From Pseudomonas japonica (GTDB taxonomy: Bacteria > Pseudomonadota > Gammaproteobacteria > Pseudomonadales > Pseudomonadaceae), in NCBI RefSeq assembly GCF_900188455.1, contig NZ_FZOL01000001.1, positions 1 through 64,000 on the forward strand: a stretch of DNA of 64,000 nucleotides. Direction: 5' to 3'. Positions 10,375 to 21,912 of the stretch are shown one piece after another (within the stretch, counting starts at the first letter, position 1; each line of letters opens with the position of its first letter). The position numbers and the translations under genes are program-made. The notes beneath the pieces were generated by a model. That model had not been told where the DNA came from. It saw only the letters and a program-made list of their open reading frames with translations, and ran no database searches.

Positions 10375-10804
10375 CACCCGTATCGGCCAGAACACCGAAG
10401 TCACCCTGCACTTCGCGCTGCATCTGGAAAACGGCGATACCGTCGACAGCACCTTCGACAAGGCTCCGGCGGTGTTCAAGGTCGGCGACGGCAACTTGCT
10501 GCCCGGCTTCGAGGCGGCGATCTTCGGCTTCAAGGCCGGTGACAAACGCAATGTCACCGTTGCCCCGGAGAATGCCTTCGGTCAGCCCAACCCGCAGAAC
10601 GTGCAGGTCATGCCACGCTCGCAGTTCCAGGACATGGAGCTTTCCGAAGGCCTGCTGGTCATCTTCAACGATGCCGCGAACGCCGAGCTGCCGGGTGTGG
10701 TGAAAGCCTTCGACGACGCTCAGGTGACCGTCGACTTCAATCATCCGCTGGCTGGCAAGACCCTGAGCTTCGAGGTGGAGATCCTCGAGGTGAAGGCCAT
10801 CTGA
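10367..10804 (+). CDS. fkpB: FKBP-type peptidyl-prolyl cis-trans isomerase (SlpA/FkpB)
   Basis: This 145-residue protein has the FKBP core with the inserted IF/chaperone flap of the SlyD/SlpA group: opening strands with V-T-L-H-F-A-L-H-L, then [11 protein letters not shown] and the D-F-N-H-P-L-A-G-K segment. It lacks the His-rich tail of SlyD, so FkpB/SlpA is the better name. Its place between lspA and ispH is the same as in E. coli. It overlaps lspA by 8 bases. Confidence 0.95.
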   Translation: MSDTRIGQNTEVTLHFALHLENGDTVDSTFDKAPAVFKVGDGNLLPGFEAAIFGFKAGDKRNVTVAPENAFGQPNPQNVQVMPRSQFQDMELSEGLLVIFNDAANAELPGVVKAFDDAQVTVDFNHPLAGKTLSFEVEILEVKAI

Positions 10805-10818
10805 GCCGGGAGTTCCTC

Positions 10819-11766
10819 ATGCAGATCAAACTCGCCAACCCCCGTGGCTTCTGCGCCGGTGTGGACCGGGCGATCGAAATCGTCAATCGTGCGCTGGAGG
10901 TCTTCGGACCACCGATCTACGTCCGCCACGAGGTCGTGCACAACAAGTTCGTCGTCGAAGACCTGCGCGCTCGCGGCGCCATCTTCGTCGAGGAGCTGGA
11001 CCAGGTGCCGGACGATGTCATCGTCATTTTCAGCGCCCACGGCGTTTCCCAGGCGGTGCGCCAGGAAGCGGCCGGTCGTGGCCTCAAGGTGTTCGACGCC
11101 ACCTGCCCGCTGGTGACCAAGGTGCATATCGAAGTCGCGCGCTACAGCCGCGACGGCAAGGAGTGCATCCTCATCGGCCATGCCGGGCATCCGGAGGTCG
11201 AGGGCACCATGGGGCAGTACGATGCCAGTAATGGCGGTTCCATCTACCTGGTCGAAGACGAGGAAGATGTCGCCCAATTGCAGGTACGCAACCCAGAGAG
11301 ACTGGCGTTCGTCACCCAGACCACCCTGTCGATGGACGACACCAGCCGCGTCATCGACGCCCTGCGCGCGCGCTTCCCGAGCATTGGCGGACCGCGCAAG
11401 GACGATATCTGCTATGCCACCCAGAACCGCCAGGACGCGGTCAAGCAACTGGCCGACGAGTGTGATGTGGTGCTGGTGGTCGGCAGCCCGAACAGCTCCA
11501 ACTCCAACCGCCTGCGTGAGCTGGCGGAGCGCATGTCCACCCCGGCCTACCTCATCGATGGTGCCGAGGATCTGCAGCGCGCCTGGTTCGATGGGGTCGA
11601 GCGGATCGGCATCACCGCCGGTGCCTCGGCGCCGGAGGTGCTGGTGCGCGGCGTGATCCAGCAGTTGCGCGACTGGGGTGCCAGCGGCGCGCAAGAGCTG
11701 GATGGGCGTGAAGAGAATGTGACGTTCTCCATGCCCAAGGAGCTGCGGGTTCGTAACGTCAGTTGA
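10819..11766 (+). CDS. ispH: 4-hydroxy-3-methylbut-2-enyl diphosphate reductase
   Basis: This 315-residue iron-sulfur enzyme performs the last step of the MEP isoprenoid pathway, giving IPP and DMAPP. The three cluster-binding cysteines sit in R-G-F-C-A-G, A-T-C-P-L-V and D-I-C-Y-A-T-Q-N; the substrate loop S-N-S-N-R-L is present. An AGTTCCTC spacer separates it from fkpB by 14 bases, so it ends this operon. Its 3' end overlaps the convergent pseudopilin gene by 8 bases. Confidence 0.97.
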   Translation: MQIKLANPRGFCAGVDRAIEIVNRALEVFGPPIYVRHEVVHNKFVVEDLRARGAIFVEELDQVPDDVIVIFSAHGVSQAVRQEAAGRGLKVFDATCPLVTKVHIEVARYSRDGKECILIGHAGHPEVEGTMGQYDASNGGSIYLVEDEEDVAQLQVRNPERLAFVTQTTLSMDDTSRVIDALRARFPSIGGPRKDDICYATQNRQDAVKQLADECDVVLVVGSPNSSNSNRLRELAERMSTPAYLIDGAEDLQRAWFDGVERIGITAGASAPEVLVRGVIQQLRDWGASGAQELDGREENVTFSMPKELRVRNVS

Positions 11767-12262
11767 TGCGCTCGCACAGGGGCTTGTTCGTGGGCGCATG
11801 ACGCACCCGGACCCGCCCGCTGGGTGACAGCACGACCTGATACAACCTGTCCTGGCCGGGCGCCGCGCACACATGCAGCGTCCCGGACAGGAAAGCGCCA
11901 CTTTCACGCAGGGGCACCCCCAGCCCCGAGAAGCGCACTCGCTGCGCGACCGGTTGATTGCCCACCACCCTGATGTTTCCCCTTGCCGAATACTCTCGTA
12001 ACAACGGCATGTCGCTACGCTCCAGCAGTATTTGCCAACCCTTGCTCCAGTCACCCTCGATCGCTCGCAGCATGACCACCTGGTTACGCAGCAAGGCCTC
12101 GCTGCGTGCGACGCGCAGGGCTTGGGCGAGGCTCTCCGCGATGGCTTGTTGCTGAAGGTCGTGGCTCATTCGGCTGTAGGTCGATGTTCCGAGCGATGTC
12201 AGTAAGGCCAACAGCCCCACGGCGAAGAGCATCTGGATCAGTGTTACTCCCTGTTGCTTCAT
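11759..12262 (-). CDS. GspH/FimT-family minor pseudopilin
   Basis: This 167-residue protein has a type IV prepilin leader, MKQQG, with cleavage expected after Gly5, then a hydrophobic helix ([18 protein letters not shown]). The C-terminal part resembles the GspH/FimT fold. At mature position 5, where pilins nearly always have Glu, this one has Gln. The start is fixed by a GGGAGGA ribosome-binding site. It is divergent from the pilV-W-X-E operon with 106 bases between them, whereas in P. aeruginosa fimT/fimU are read with the operon. It probably primes the pilus tip with its neighbours (inference). Confidence 0.82.
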   Translation of the reverse strand: MKQQGVTLIQMLFAVGLLALLTSLGTSTYSRMSHDLQQQAIAESLAQALRVARSEALLRNQVVMLRAIEGDWSKGWQILLERSDMPLLREYSARGNIRVVGNQPVAQRVRFSGLGVPLRESGAFLSGTLHVCAAPGQDRLYQVVLSPSGRVRVRHAPTNKPLCERIN

Positions 12263-12368
12263 CGTGCATTCCTCCCTGGAAGTGCTTCGCTTAGGTTCCG
12301 GCATGGCCTGACCGGCGTCGAGTCGGCCGGGTTGGCAGTGGGTCGAGGAAAATTCGCGGGAGGTGGGG

Positions 12369-12722
12369 ATGACAAGGAAGGGGCAACGGGGCCTGAGTCT
12401 GCTCGAAGTGCTGGTGGCACAGGTGTTGATAGCGGTGGGGCTGATAGGCGCGGCGGGGCTGCAGATGCGTTCCCTGCAAGGGACCGATGGCGCCCGCATG
12501 GCCAGCCAGGCGGCCTGGATTGCCCACGGCATGCTGGAGCGGGCGCGTTCGACACGGGGTGTCGATGGCGCCGATCAGCTCGAGTTTCAGCGGCAGATCG
12601 AGTCCTTCGCCGGCGCTGCCGGGCGGGGCGAACTCCGGCAGGGTGGCCATCAGGTGAGGGTGGGCTGGAGCGATGAGCGAGCCGGCGGAGGTTCACGGGC
12701 CATCGAATTGGGGGCGCCATGA
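12369..12722 (+). CDS. pilV: Type IV pilus minor pilin PilV
   Basis: This 117-residue protein has a class III leader (MTRKGQRG, cut after Gly8), then LSLLEVLVAQVLIAVG with the conserved Glu5 of the mature form. That opening plus position before pilW identifies PilV. ATG 12369 is preceded by GGAGG with close spacing; an in-frame GTG two codons upstream sits on the ribosome-binding site. It is shorter than P. aeruginosa PilV (about 185 residues as I recall). It overlaps pilW by ATGA. Confidence 0.85.
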   Translation: MTRKGQRGLSLLEVLVAQVLIAVGLIGAAGLQMRSLQGTDGARMASQAAWIAHGMLERARSTRGVDGADQLEFQRQIESFAGAAGRGELRQGGHQVRVGWSDERAGGGSRAIELGAP

Positions 12723-13369
12723 TGAGGGCAATGGCGGGATTCAGTCTGCTCGAAGTGTTGCTCGCCATGAGCCTCGGGTTGCTGCTTCTGTTGGGTGGCA
12801 GCCGGATTTTCATCGGCGCGCTGCACAGTTGGCAGGCGCAGCAGGCGGCTGCCGGCTTGCAGGAAGATGCGCGCCTGGTCTTGCATCGGCTGGCCCGGGA
12901 TATCCGCATGGCAGGCAGTTTCGGTTGCCTGCGGCAGGAGGCGACGACCTTCGCCGATGCGGCCACGGCCAGTGTGTTTGCCCAGCCGGTCGGGCTCGAA
13001 GTGGCAAGCGATGGCAATCTGCGCAGCCTGACCCTGGTCAGCGCGCAAGCGGGCGAGTTGGGAGGGCGGCATGACTGGACCCTGCTCACCGACTGCCAGA
13101 CCCGGGCGCAGGTCGTCGCGGGGAATGCCAGCCCTGGTCCGGGCATGTTCGCGATTCCCGTACGCGAGCAGCTCTATCGGCTCGACGCGGACCGGTTGCG
13201 GTTGCGCAGTGGTGGTGCCAACGCCGTGCTGGTCGACAATGTGCGGCGATTCGAGGTCCGTCGGGACGATGACCGGATCAAGCTCGGCCTGACCCTGGGC
13301 GATCCCGGGCAGCGGGTGCGGGCCCAGACCTACGAACTGGTGGTTGCCTTGCGCAACCCGCGGCCATGA
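12719..13369 (+). CDS. pilW: Type IV pilus minor pilin PilW
   Basis: This 216-residue protein has leader MMRAMAG and mature start FSLLEVLLAMSLGLLLLLGG, then the PilW-typical A-R-L-V-L-H-R-L-A-R-D-I-R-M-A-G-S-F-G-C segment near residue 60. It overlaps pilV and pilX by four bases each. In other pseudomonads PilV-W-X and PilY1 form the priming and tip complex of the pilus. Confidence 0.9.
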   Translation: MMRAMAGFSLLEVLLAMSLGLLLLLGGSRIFIGALHSWQAQQAAAGLQEDARLVLHRLARDIRMAGSFGCLRQEATTFADAATASVFAQPVGLEVASDGNLRSLTLVSAQAGELGGRHDWTLLTDCQTRAQVVAGNASPGPGMFAIPVREQLYRLDADRLRLRSGGANAVLVDNVRRFEVRRDDDRIKLGLTLGDPGQRVRAQTYELVVALRNPRP

Positions 13370-13857
13370 GGGGCATGAACAGGCAGCGCGGCGCGGTGCT
13401 CGCATTGAGCGTCATGCTCGTCGCGCTGCTGGGCTTGCTTGGTCTGCTGGCGCTGCAGGCGAGTACGCAGCAGACCCGCATGGCCGGCAACCTGCTGGCA
13501 TCGCTGCAGGCACTGGAAACCGCTGAAAGCCTACTGCTGGCTGGGGAATCCCGGTTGCCTGGCGCAGCCCCTGGGCCATGCGGCTTTTGCCTGCCACCTT
13601 TCGATGTGGCGAACCCTGGCGCGGGACTTCCTTGGCAGCAGCAGGGTTCAGGGCGTTACCTGATCCAGAACCTGGGGCGGAGCGAGCGTGCCCGGGGTAT
13701 GGCGGATGGGCTGCCGGTTACCCTGTTTCGCGTCACCGCCGTAGCCGAGGAGCGCCAGGCGCGGGTGGTGCTGGAAAGCGTCGTGGCCGTGCCGTTGCCA
13801 CCGAATGATGGGCCTGCCCGGCGTATCGCCTGGCGCGAGATTTCCCGGGAGTCCTGA
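13366..13857 (+). CDS. pilX: Type IV pilus minor pilin PilX
   Basis: This 163-residue protein opens with N-R-Q-R-G-A-V-L-A-L-S-V-M-L-V-A-L, the PilX N-terminal pattern, which lacks Glu5. It then has Q-T-R-M-A-G-N and E-T-A-E-S, both usual in PilX. ATG 13366 gives the ATGA overlap with pilW; ATG 13375 is an alternative start nearer to the leader. The next gene follows directly (1-base overlap) and is pilE; the large pilY1 gene that normally sits here is absent. Confidence 0.88.
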   Translation: MRGMNRQRGAVLALSVMLVALLGLLGLLALQASTQQTRMAGNLLASLQALETAESLLLAGESRLPGAAPGPCGFCLPPFDVANPGAGLPWQQQGSGRYLIQNLGRSERARGMADGLPVTLFRVTAVAEERQARVVLESVVAVPLPPNDGPARRIAWREISRES

Positions 13858-14267
13858 TGCAGCGCACGCAGATTGGCCTGAGTCTGATTGAAATGTTGAT
13901 TGTCGTGGCCCTGGTCGGCATGCTGGCGGGCATTGCCTACCCCAGCTACAGCGAAATGGTCCGCAAGGCCGCGCGCACGGAAATAGCCGGGATCCTGTAC
14001 GAAAGCGCGCAGCACCTGGAGCAGCACCATTCCCGGACCGGTCGCTACCTCGACAGCGACGCGGCCACGGTCCCGCTGCCGGACGGCAACGTCCATTACA
14101 GCCTGCATGCCCGGCGCGAAGCCGACAGCTATCTGCTGAGTGCCACCCGGCGCCCTGGTGGTGCGATGGCCTTCGATGTCTGTGGCGATTTCGAACTCGA
14201 TCACCGTGGCGTGCGTGCCAATCCAGGACGCGGCGCGGCAGCCGAGAGGGACTGCTGGGGCGGCTGA
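13857..14267 (+). CDS. pilE: Type IV pilus minor pilin PilE
   Basis: This 136-residue protein has leader MQRTQIG, then LSLIEMLIVVALVGMLAGIAYPSY with Glu5 in place. This is the most pilin-like member of the cluster. A-R-T-E-I-A-G-I-L-Y-E-S-A and the spaced Cys near the end (C-G-D and D-C-W-G-G) fit PilE of this locus. It is the last gene of the minor-pilin operon and precedes thiO by 29 bases. Confidence 0.9.
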   Translation: MQRTQIGLSLIEMLIVVALVGMLAGIAYPSYSEMVRKAARTEIAGILYESAQHLEQHHSRTGRYLDSDAATVPLPDGNVHYSLHARREADSYLLSATRRPGGAMAFDVCGDFELDHRGVRANPGRGAAAERDCWGG

Positions 14268-14296
14268 AGTCATTCATTCGGGTACTGGATCTACAG

Positions 14297-15400
14297 ATGA
14301 CCAAGCAAGTAGTGATTGTGGGTGGCGGTGTGATCGGTCTGCTGACGGCATTCAATCTGGCCGCGGAGGTCGATCGGGTGATCGTCTGTGACAAGGGCGA
14401 CCTGGGCGGCGAATCGTCCTGGGCCGGTGGCGGTATCGTTTCGCCGCTCTACCCATGGCGCTACAGTCCGGCGGTGACGGCCCTGGCTCACTGGTCGCAG
14501 GACTTCTATCCACAGCTTGGCGAACGGCTGCATGCCAGCACCGGGATCGATCCGCAGGTGCATGTCACCGGTCTGTACTGGCTCGACCTGGATGACGAGG
14601 CCGAAGCCCTTGCCTGGGCGCAGCGGGAAGGGCGGCCGTTGAGCAAGGTGGCGGTAGCCGAGGCCTATGCCGCGGTGCCTGTTCTCGGTCCTGGTTTCGA
14701 GAGTGCGGTGTACATGGCTGGCGTTGCCAACGTGCGTAATCCACGCCTGTTGAAGTCGCTGAAGGCAGCGCTGCAGGCGCTGCCCAATGTCACCCTCAAG
14801 GAGCATTGCGCGATCACCGCATTCGTCCGCGAAGGCGAGCGGATTGCCGGTGTGCAGACCGACGAGGGCATCATCGAGGCTGATGAAGTGGTGCTGACCG
14901 CCGGTGCCTGGAGCGGCGACCTGTTGCGCTCGCTGGGCTTCGACTTGCCAGTGGAGCCGGTCAAGGGCCAGATGATCCTGTTCAAGTGCGCCGAAGATTT
15001 TCTGCCGAGCATGGTCCTGGCCAAAGGCCGTTATGCGATTCCCCGGCGTGATGGTCACATCCTGGTGGGCAGCACCCTGGAACATGCCGGCTACGACAAG
15101 ACGCCGACCACCGAAGCCCTGGAAAGCCTGCGTGCCTCCGCGATCGAGCTGTTGCCGGCGCTGGCCGACGCCGAGCCGGTGGGGCACTGGGCCGGGCTGC
15201 GTCCGGGTTCGCCGGAGGGGATTCCGTACATTGGCCGCGTACCGGGTTGCGAGGGGTTATGGCTGAACTGCGGGCATTACCGCAATGGTCTGGTGCTGGC
15301 GCCAGCGTCCTGCCAGTTGTTCAGCGATCTGCTCGTTGGTCGTGAACCGATCATCGACCCGGCGCCCTACGCGCCCGCGGGTCGTCTGCAGGCACGCTGA
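14297..15400 (+). CDS. thiO: FAD-dependent glycine/D-amino-acid oxidase ThiO
   Basis: This 367-residue flavoprotein has the N-terminal dinucleotide fold V-I-V-G-G-G-V-I-G-L at residues 6-15, the S-S-W-A-G-G-G-I-V segment and the C-terminal G-L-R-P-G-S-P-E-G-I-P-Y-I-G motif of the DAO family. ThiO oxidises glycine to the imine used for the thiazole of thiamine. The gene lies in this place in other pseudomonads, away from the other thi genes, so the thiamine role is inferred from the family rather than from neighbours. Confidence 0.88.
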   Translation: MTKQVVIVGGGVIGLLTAFNLAAEVDRVIVCDKGDLGGESSWAGGGIVSPLYPWRYSPAVTALAHWSQDFYPQLGERLHASTGIDPQVHVTGLYWLDLDDEAEALAWAQREGRPLSKVAVAEAYAAVPVLGPGFESAVYMAGVANVRNPRLLKSLKAALQALPNVTLKEHCAITAFVREGERIAGVQTDEGIIEADEVVLTAGAWSGDLLRSLGFDLPVEPVKGQMILFKCAEDFLPSMVLAKGRYAIPRRDGHILVGSTLEHAGYDKTPTTEALESLRASAIELLPALADAEPVGHWAGLRPGSPEGIPYIGRVPGCEGLWLNCGHYRNGLVLAPASCQLFSDLLVGREPIIDPAPYAPAGRLQAR

Positions 15401-15415
15401 GCGATGCTGGAGGCC

Positions 15416-15646
15416 TCAGTGCTTGTCGCTGGGGCCTTGTTCCAGATGAGCGGTACTGCAATACCACTCGTTACCGCGATGCAGGGCCCGGTCGTTCGGC
15501 AGGTGCACGCCGCAATGGGCGCAGCGCACCATCTTCAGCGTGGTGTCCTGCGACGGGGTGGATGAGGCGGCGTTGCCGGCCTTGAACTTGCGCCACAGCC
15601 AGAAGGCGGCGGCGATCAGGGCAATCCAGAAAAGTAGACGAACCAT
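15416..15646 (-). CDS. PP0621 family small membrane protein
   Basis: This 76-residue protein has one N-terminal membrane segment (LLFWIALIAAAFWLWRKF) and a small cytoplasmic metal-binding-like domain with C-A-H-C-G-V-H-L-P and a later C-S-T-A-H. It matches the conserved hypothetical family named after P. putida PP0621. ATG 15646 is chosen because translation from upstream in-frame codons would pass back over the terminator. Function is unknown. Confidence 0.82.
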   Translation of the reverse strand: MVRLLFWIALIAAAFWLWRKFKAGNAASSTPSQDTTLKMVRCAHCGVHLPNDRALHRGNEWYCSTAHLEQGPSDKH

Positions 15647-15707
15647 GGTGTCCAGCTTATTTCGATGAAGATGCGCCAGTGTAGAAGAGCGCTCATCCGC
15701 GGCCAAT

Positions 15708-15737
15708 AAAAAAGGGAAGCCCAAGCTTCCCTTTTTT
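15708..15737. terminator. Bidirectional terminator between bamD and the PP0621-like gene
   Basis: A perfect 12-bp stem (AAAAAAGGGAAG / CTTCCCTTTTTT) with a 6-base loop. It mainly ends the leftward bamD transcript. Confidence 0.9.
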
Positions 15738-15751
15738 CGTTTTCGTCGCGG

Positions 15752-16768
15752 TCAGTCAAACACGCCAAAGGTCATGTAGCTGAACCAGGAGCGGTCATCG
15801 TTGTTGCCTTCCGCTTCGTGGTTTTCTTCCTGAACGGCGTCACCATCTTTCGGTAGCAGTTCTTCCGGGATGGCTTCCTTGGCGTCTTCGTACTGCTTGA
15901 TCACGTCCTGGTTGGCGCGGGTTTCGCCCGGAGGCAGCGGCGTCGCGGTGTTGATCAGGCCCAGGGTGGCACGGGACAGCCAGCCGCGGTTGTCGGCTTC
16001 TTCCTGGCGCGGTACGAACTGGCCGTCGACCAGGCTCGGATGGTCAGGGTAGTTCAGCTTCAGGGTTTCCAGGCTGGTGGCAGCCAGTTCGTCCAGGTGC
16101 AGGCGCTGATAGGCCTCGACCATCACTGCCAGGCCGTCGCCGACGGATGGAGTTTCCTGGAAGTTCTCGACCACGTAGCGGCCGCGGTTGGCGGCGGCGA
16201 CATAGGCCTGGCGGGTCAGGTAGTAGTCGGCGACGTGGATTTCGTAGGAAGCCAGCAGGTTGCGCAGGTAGATCATGCGCTGCTTGGCGTCCGGCGCGTA
16301 GCGGCTGTTCGGGAAGCGGCTGGTCAGTTGGGCGAACTCGTTGTAGGAGTCGCGGGCGGCACCCGGGTCGCGCTTGGTCATGTCCAGCGGCAGGAAGCGT
16401 GCCAGCAGGCCGCGGTCCTGGTCGAACGAGGTCAGGCCCTTCAGGTAGTAGGCATAATCGACGTTCGGGTGTTGGGGGTGCAGGCGAATGAAACGCTCGG
16501 CGGCGGACTTGGCGGCCTCCGGCTCGGCATTCTTGTAGTTCGCGTAGATCAGTTCCAGCTGCGCCTGGTCGGCGTAGCGGCCGAACGGATAGCGCGACTC
16601 CAGGGCCTTCAGCTTGGCCGTGGCGCTGGTGTAGCTGTTGTTGTCCAGGTCGGCCTGCGCCTGCTGGTACAGCTCGGCTTCGCTCAGGTTTTCGTCGACG
16701 ACTTCCTTCGAAGAACAAGCAGCGGTCAGTCCGAGGATGGCGATCAGCAGCAGGTGTTTCACTTGCAT
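15752..16768 (-). CDS. bamD: Outer-membrane assembly lipoprotein BamD
   Basis: This 338-residue lipoprotein has a signal peptide ending in the lipobox L-T-A-A-C (Cys19), then TPR-like repeats with S-R-Y-P-F-G-R-Y-A and [10 protein letters not shown]. It is the essential lipoprotein of the BAM complex that folds beta-barrels, which the giant autotransporter at the right end of this window also needs. Start ATG 16768 puts the lipobox at the normal distance. The acidic tail after residue 300 is longer than in E. coli BamD (245 residues), as usual for Pseudomonas. It is divergent from rluD. Confidence 0.96.
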   Translation of the reverse strand: MQVKHLLLIAILGLTAACSSKEVVDENLSEAELYQQAQADLDNNSYTSATAKLKALESRYPFGRYADQAQLELIYANYKNAEPEAAKSAAERFIRLHPQHPNVDYAYYLKGLTSFDQDRGLLARFLPLDMTKRDPGAARDSYNEFAQLTSRFPNSRYAPDAKQRMIYLRNLLASYEIHVADYYLTRQAYVAAANRGRYVVENFQETPSVGDGLAVMVEAYQRLHLDELAATSLETLKLNYPDHPSLVDGQFVPRQEEADNRGWLSRATLGLINTATPLPPGETRANQDVIKQYEDAKEAIPEELLPKDGDAVQEENHEAEGNNDDRSWFSYMTFGVFD

Positions 16769-16919
16769 GGCGGCTTGCGTCCCTATGACGGCCGCTGTCT
16801 TGGGCACGGCCGTCCTGTTATGATGAGCACCCCGCGGAGCACACCCGGGGTAAAAGACGCCGTATTTAACCACAAGCGCGCAGCCGAAACCAAAGGCTGT
16901 GCCGTCGCCTTGTCAGAGC

Positions 16920-17882
16920 ATGTCCGAGATCATTCAACTTAGCGCAGAGGTGCCGTCCGAATTGGGCGGTCAACGCCTCGACCAGGTCGCCGCCCAATTG
17001 TTCGCCGAGCATTCGCGCTCGCGCCTGTCCGCCTGGATCAAAGAAGGCCGGCTGACCGTCGACGGCAACGTCATGCGGCCGCGCGATATCGTCCACAACG
17101 GTTCCGTGCTGGCCCTGCAGGCCGAGCAGGAGGCCCAGGGCGAATGGGTCGCGCAGGCGATCGAACTGGATATCGTCTACGAAGACGACCAGATCCTGGT
17201 GATCAACAAACCCGCCGGTCTGGTGGTCCACCCGGCGGCGGGGCATGCCGACGGCACGCTGCTCAATGCGCTGCTGCACCATGTGCCGGACATCGTCAAC
17301 GTGCCGCGCGCGGGCATCGTCCACCGTCTCGACAAGGACACCACCGGGCTGATGGTGGTAGCCAAGACCCTGCAGGCGCAGACCAGCCTGGTCACCCAGT
17401 TGCAGAGCCGCAGCGTCAGTCGCATCTATGAATGCATCGTGGTCGGCGTGGTGACCGCGGGCGGCAAGATCGACGCGCCCATCGGTCGGCATGGCGGCCA
17501 GCGCCAGCGCATGGCGGTGACCGAGGGCGGCAAGCCGGCGGTCAGCCACTACCGGGTGCTGGAGCGCTTCCGTTCCCATACCCATGTGCGGGTCAAGCTG
17601 GAAACCGGGCGTACCCACCAGATTCGCGTGCACATGGCTCACGTCAATTTCCCGCTGGTCGGCGATCCGGTCTATGGCGGGCGTTTCCGCATTCCGCCGG
17701 CGGCCAGCCCGACCATGGTCGAGGCGGTCAAGACCTTCCCGCGTCAGGCTCTGCACGCGCGTTTCCTGGAGCTGGAGCACCCGGTGACCGGGGAACGCAT
17801 GAAATGGCAATCGCCGCTGCCGGACGACTTCGTCTGGCTGCTGTCCCTGCTCAAGCAGGACCGCGAGGCCTTCATCGGATGA
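16920..17882 (+). CDS. rluD: 23S rRNA pseudouridine synthase D
   Basis: This 320-residue enzyme makes pseudouridines 1911/1915/1917 in helix 69 of 23S rRNA (family knowledge). An S4 domain lies in the first 75 residues (R-L-D-Q-V-A-A...R-L-S-A-W-I-K-E-G-R-L). The catalytic loop H-R-L-D-K-D-T-T-G-L holds the active Asp near residue 140, and L-E-T-G-R-T-H-Q-I-R-V-H closes the active site. Its stop overlaps the pgeF start (ATGA), a conserved pair. The bamD/rluD divergent arrangement is also conserved. Confidence 0.97.
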   Translation: MSEIIQLSAEVPSELGGQRLDQVAAQLFAEHSRSRLSAWIKEGRLTVDGNVMRPRDIVHNGSVLALQAEQEAQGEWVAQAIELDIVYEDDQILVINKPAGLVVHPAAGHADGTLLNALLHHVPDIVNVPRAGIVHRLDKDTTGLMVVAKTLQAQTSLVTQLQSRSVSRIYECIVVGVVTAGGKIDAPIGRHGGQRQRMAVTEGGKPAVSHYRVLERFRSHTHVRVKLETGRTHQIRVHMAHVNFPLVGDPVYGGRFRIPPAASPTMVEAVKTFPRQALHARFLELEHPVTGERMKWQSPLPDDFVWLLSLLKQDREAFIG

Positions 17883-18619
17883 GCGACCTGAGCCCCAGCC
17901 TGCTGCTGCCGAACTGGCCCGCGCCGGCCGGAGTACGTGCCTGCGTGACCACGCGGGCGGGTGGGGTCAGCCAGTCTCCCTACGAGACGTTCAACCTCGG
18001 TGACCATGTCGGCGATGCGCCGGATGCGGTCGCCGAGAACCGTCGGCGCCTGACTGCTGAATGCGCCGCGCGCCCGGCCTGGCTCAAGCAGGTGCACGGC
18101 CTGGCAGTGGCTTACGCCGATCCCCAGGTGATCGCCGAAGCGGACGCCAGTTGGACCGACACCCCGGGCATCGCCTGCACGGTGATGACCGCCGATTGCC
18201 TGCCGGCACTGTTCTGCGACCGCGCCGGTACCCGCGTCGCCGCGGCCCATGCTGGCTGGCGCGGACTGGTTGGCGGCGTGCTGGAGGCGACCCTCGATTC
18301 CCTGGCGCTGGATCCGGCCGAAGTACTGGTCTGGCTCGGCCCGGCCATCGGCCCGCAGGCGTTCGAAGTCGGGGCCGAGGTGCGCGAGGCGTTCATCGCG
18401 GTTCACCCGCAGGCCGACGCCGCCTTCGTACCGGGCGCGCAGCCGGGCAAGTTCATCGCCGACATCTATGCCCTGGCCCGTATCCGTCTCGCGGCCCGTG
18501 GCGTCAACGCCGTATACGGTGGCGGTTACTGCACCGTCACCGACCCACGCTTCTTCTCCTATCGCCGAGCCGCCACCACCGGCCGCTTCGCCTCGCTGAT
18601 CTGGCTTGCCCCCCGCTGA
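17879..18619 (+). CDS. pgeF: Peptidoglycan editing factor / laccase-domain purine nucleoside phosphorylase (YfiH family)
   Basis: This 246-residue protein has the YfiH signature: T-T-R-A-G-G-V-S near residue 21, F-N-L-G-D-H-V-G-D, Q-V-H-G, T-A-D-C-L-P and A-A-H-A-G-W-R-G-L, with the Cys and His residues that bind a metal in this family. Members have been described as polyphenol oxidase, nucleoside phosphorylase and as a factor preventing wrong amino acids in peptidoglycan. It overlaps rluD by four bases and precedes clpB, which has its own promoter. Confidence 0.92.
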   Translation: MSDLSPSLLLPNWPAPAGVRACVTTRAGGVSQSPYETFNLGDHVGDAPDAVAENRRRLTAECAARPAWLKQVHGLAVAYADPQVIAEADASWTDTPGIACTVMTADCLPALFCDRAGTRVAAAHAGWRGLVGGVLEATLDSLALDPAEVLVWLGPAIGPQAFEVGAEVREAFIAVHPQADAAFVPGAQPGKFIADIYALARIRLAARGVNAVYGGGYCTVTDPRFFSYRRAATTGRFASLIWLAPR

Positions 18620-18639
18620 CCTGAATCAACCCGGCTACG

Positions 18640-18665
18640 CTTGAATCTTCCAGAATGATCCACAT
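18640..18665 (+). promoter_or_regulatory. Sigma-32 heat-shock promoter of clpB
   Basis: CTTGAA (18640-18645), 14 bases, then CCACAT (18660-18665). This fits the sigma-32 consensus (CTTGAA, 13-15 bases, CCCCAT-like) in both halves. It lies about 80 bases before clpB, a classical heat-shock gene. Confidence 0.78.
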
Positions 18666-18744
18666 CTATTGTGGTATCTCAGGCAGGCTTTTCTTCATCA
18701 GGTGTGTCCATCGCTCCGGCCTGCCCTTTAAAGGAAGGTAACTC

Positions 18745-21309
<2,565 letters not shown>

Positions 21310-21328
21310 GTTTTCGCGGTCTGGAGAT

Positions 21329-21356
21329 AAGGCCTCGAAATTCGAGGCCTTTTTTC
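21329..21356 (+). terminator. Terminator of clpB
   Basis: AAGGCCTCG and CGAGGCCTT form the stem, followed by TTTTTT. It lies 20 bases after the clpB stop. Confidence 0.9.
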
Positions 21357-21476
21357 TTTGCATTTTCTTTCGAGTGCTTGTAAAGTGCGCCCCGCTGTAG
21401 GTCATCCCGGTTTTCCAGCAGTTTTGGGAAATCTGAAAACAAGTTGCAAATCAGTAAGTTGAATGCAAATTTGGGG

Positions 21477-21504
21477 TTGACAAAGGTTTTGAAGGTTGTA
21501 GAAT
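21477..21504 (+). promoter_or_regulatory. Promoter of the tRNA cluster
   Basis: A perfect TTGACA (21477-21482) lies 16 bases before TAGAAT (21499-21504), followed by a GC-rich GACGCGCC stretch like the stringent discriminator of stable-RNA promoters. The first tRNA starts about 100 bases downstream. Confidence 0.7.
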
Positions 21505-21602
21505 GACGCGCCTCAGAGACATGAACGCAGCGATGCACAAGGTCGAAGGGTTCGAAGCGGTAGTGATACAGCGTTCGAAATTGCAGTACTGAAATTGATA
21601 GT

Positions 21603-21678
21603 TCCGCGATAGCTCAGTCGGTAGAGCAAATGACTGTTAATCATTGGGTCCCTGGTTCGAGTCCAGGTCGCGGAGCCA
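21603..21678 (+). tRNA. tRNA-Asn (GTT)
   Basis: A 76-base cloverleaf with acceptor TCCGCGA / TCGCGGA, anticodon GTT at 21636-21638, T-loop GGTTCGAGT and an encoded CCA end. Confidence 0.96.
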
Positions 21679-21688
21679 AATTTCAAGC

Positions 21689-21765
21689 CGGGGTATAGCG
21701 CAGTCCGGTAGCGCGCCTGCTTTGGGAGCAGGATGTCAGGAGTTCGAATCCCCTTACCCCGACCA
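21689..21765 (+). tRNA. tRNA-Pro (TGG), copy 1
   Basis: A 77-base cloverleaf with acceptor CGGGGTA / TACCCCG, anticodon stem CCTGC/GCAGG with TGG at 21723-21725, and encoded ACCA. It is identical to the copy at 21945. Confidence 0.96.
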
Positions 21766-21770
21766 TTTTT

Positions 21771-21846
21771 GGGTCGTTAGCTCAGTTGGTAGAGCAGTTG
21801 GCTTTTAACCAATTGGTCGTAGGTTCGAATCCTACACGACCCACCA
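21771..21846 (+). tRNA. tRNA-Lys (TTT)
   Basis: A 76-base cloverleaf with acceptor GGGTCGT / ACGACCC, anticodon TTT at 21804-21806, and an encoded CCA end. Confidence 0.96.
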
Positions 21847-21912
21847 TTTTCGAATCCGGTTCGCTGGAATCGAATCTTAAAAGGCTGGAACGCCATTAGC
21901 GCCCAGCCAATG

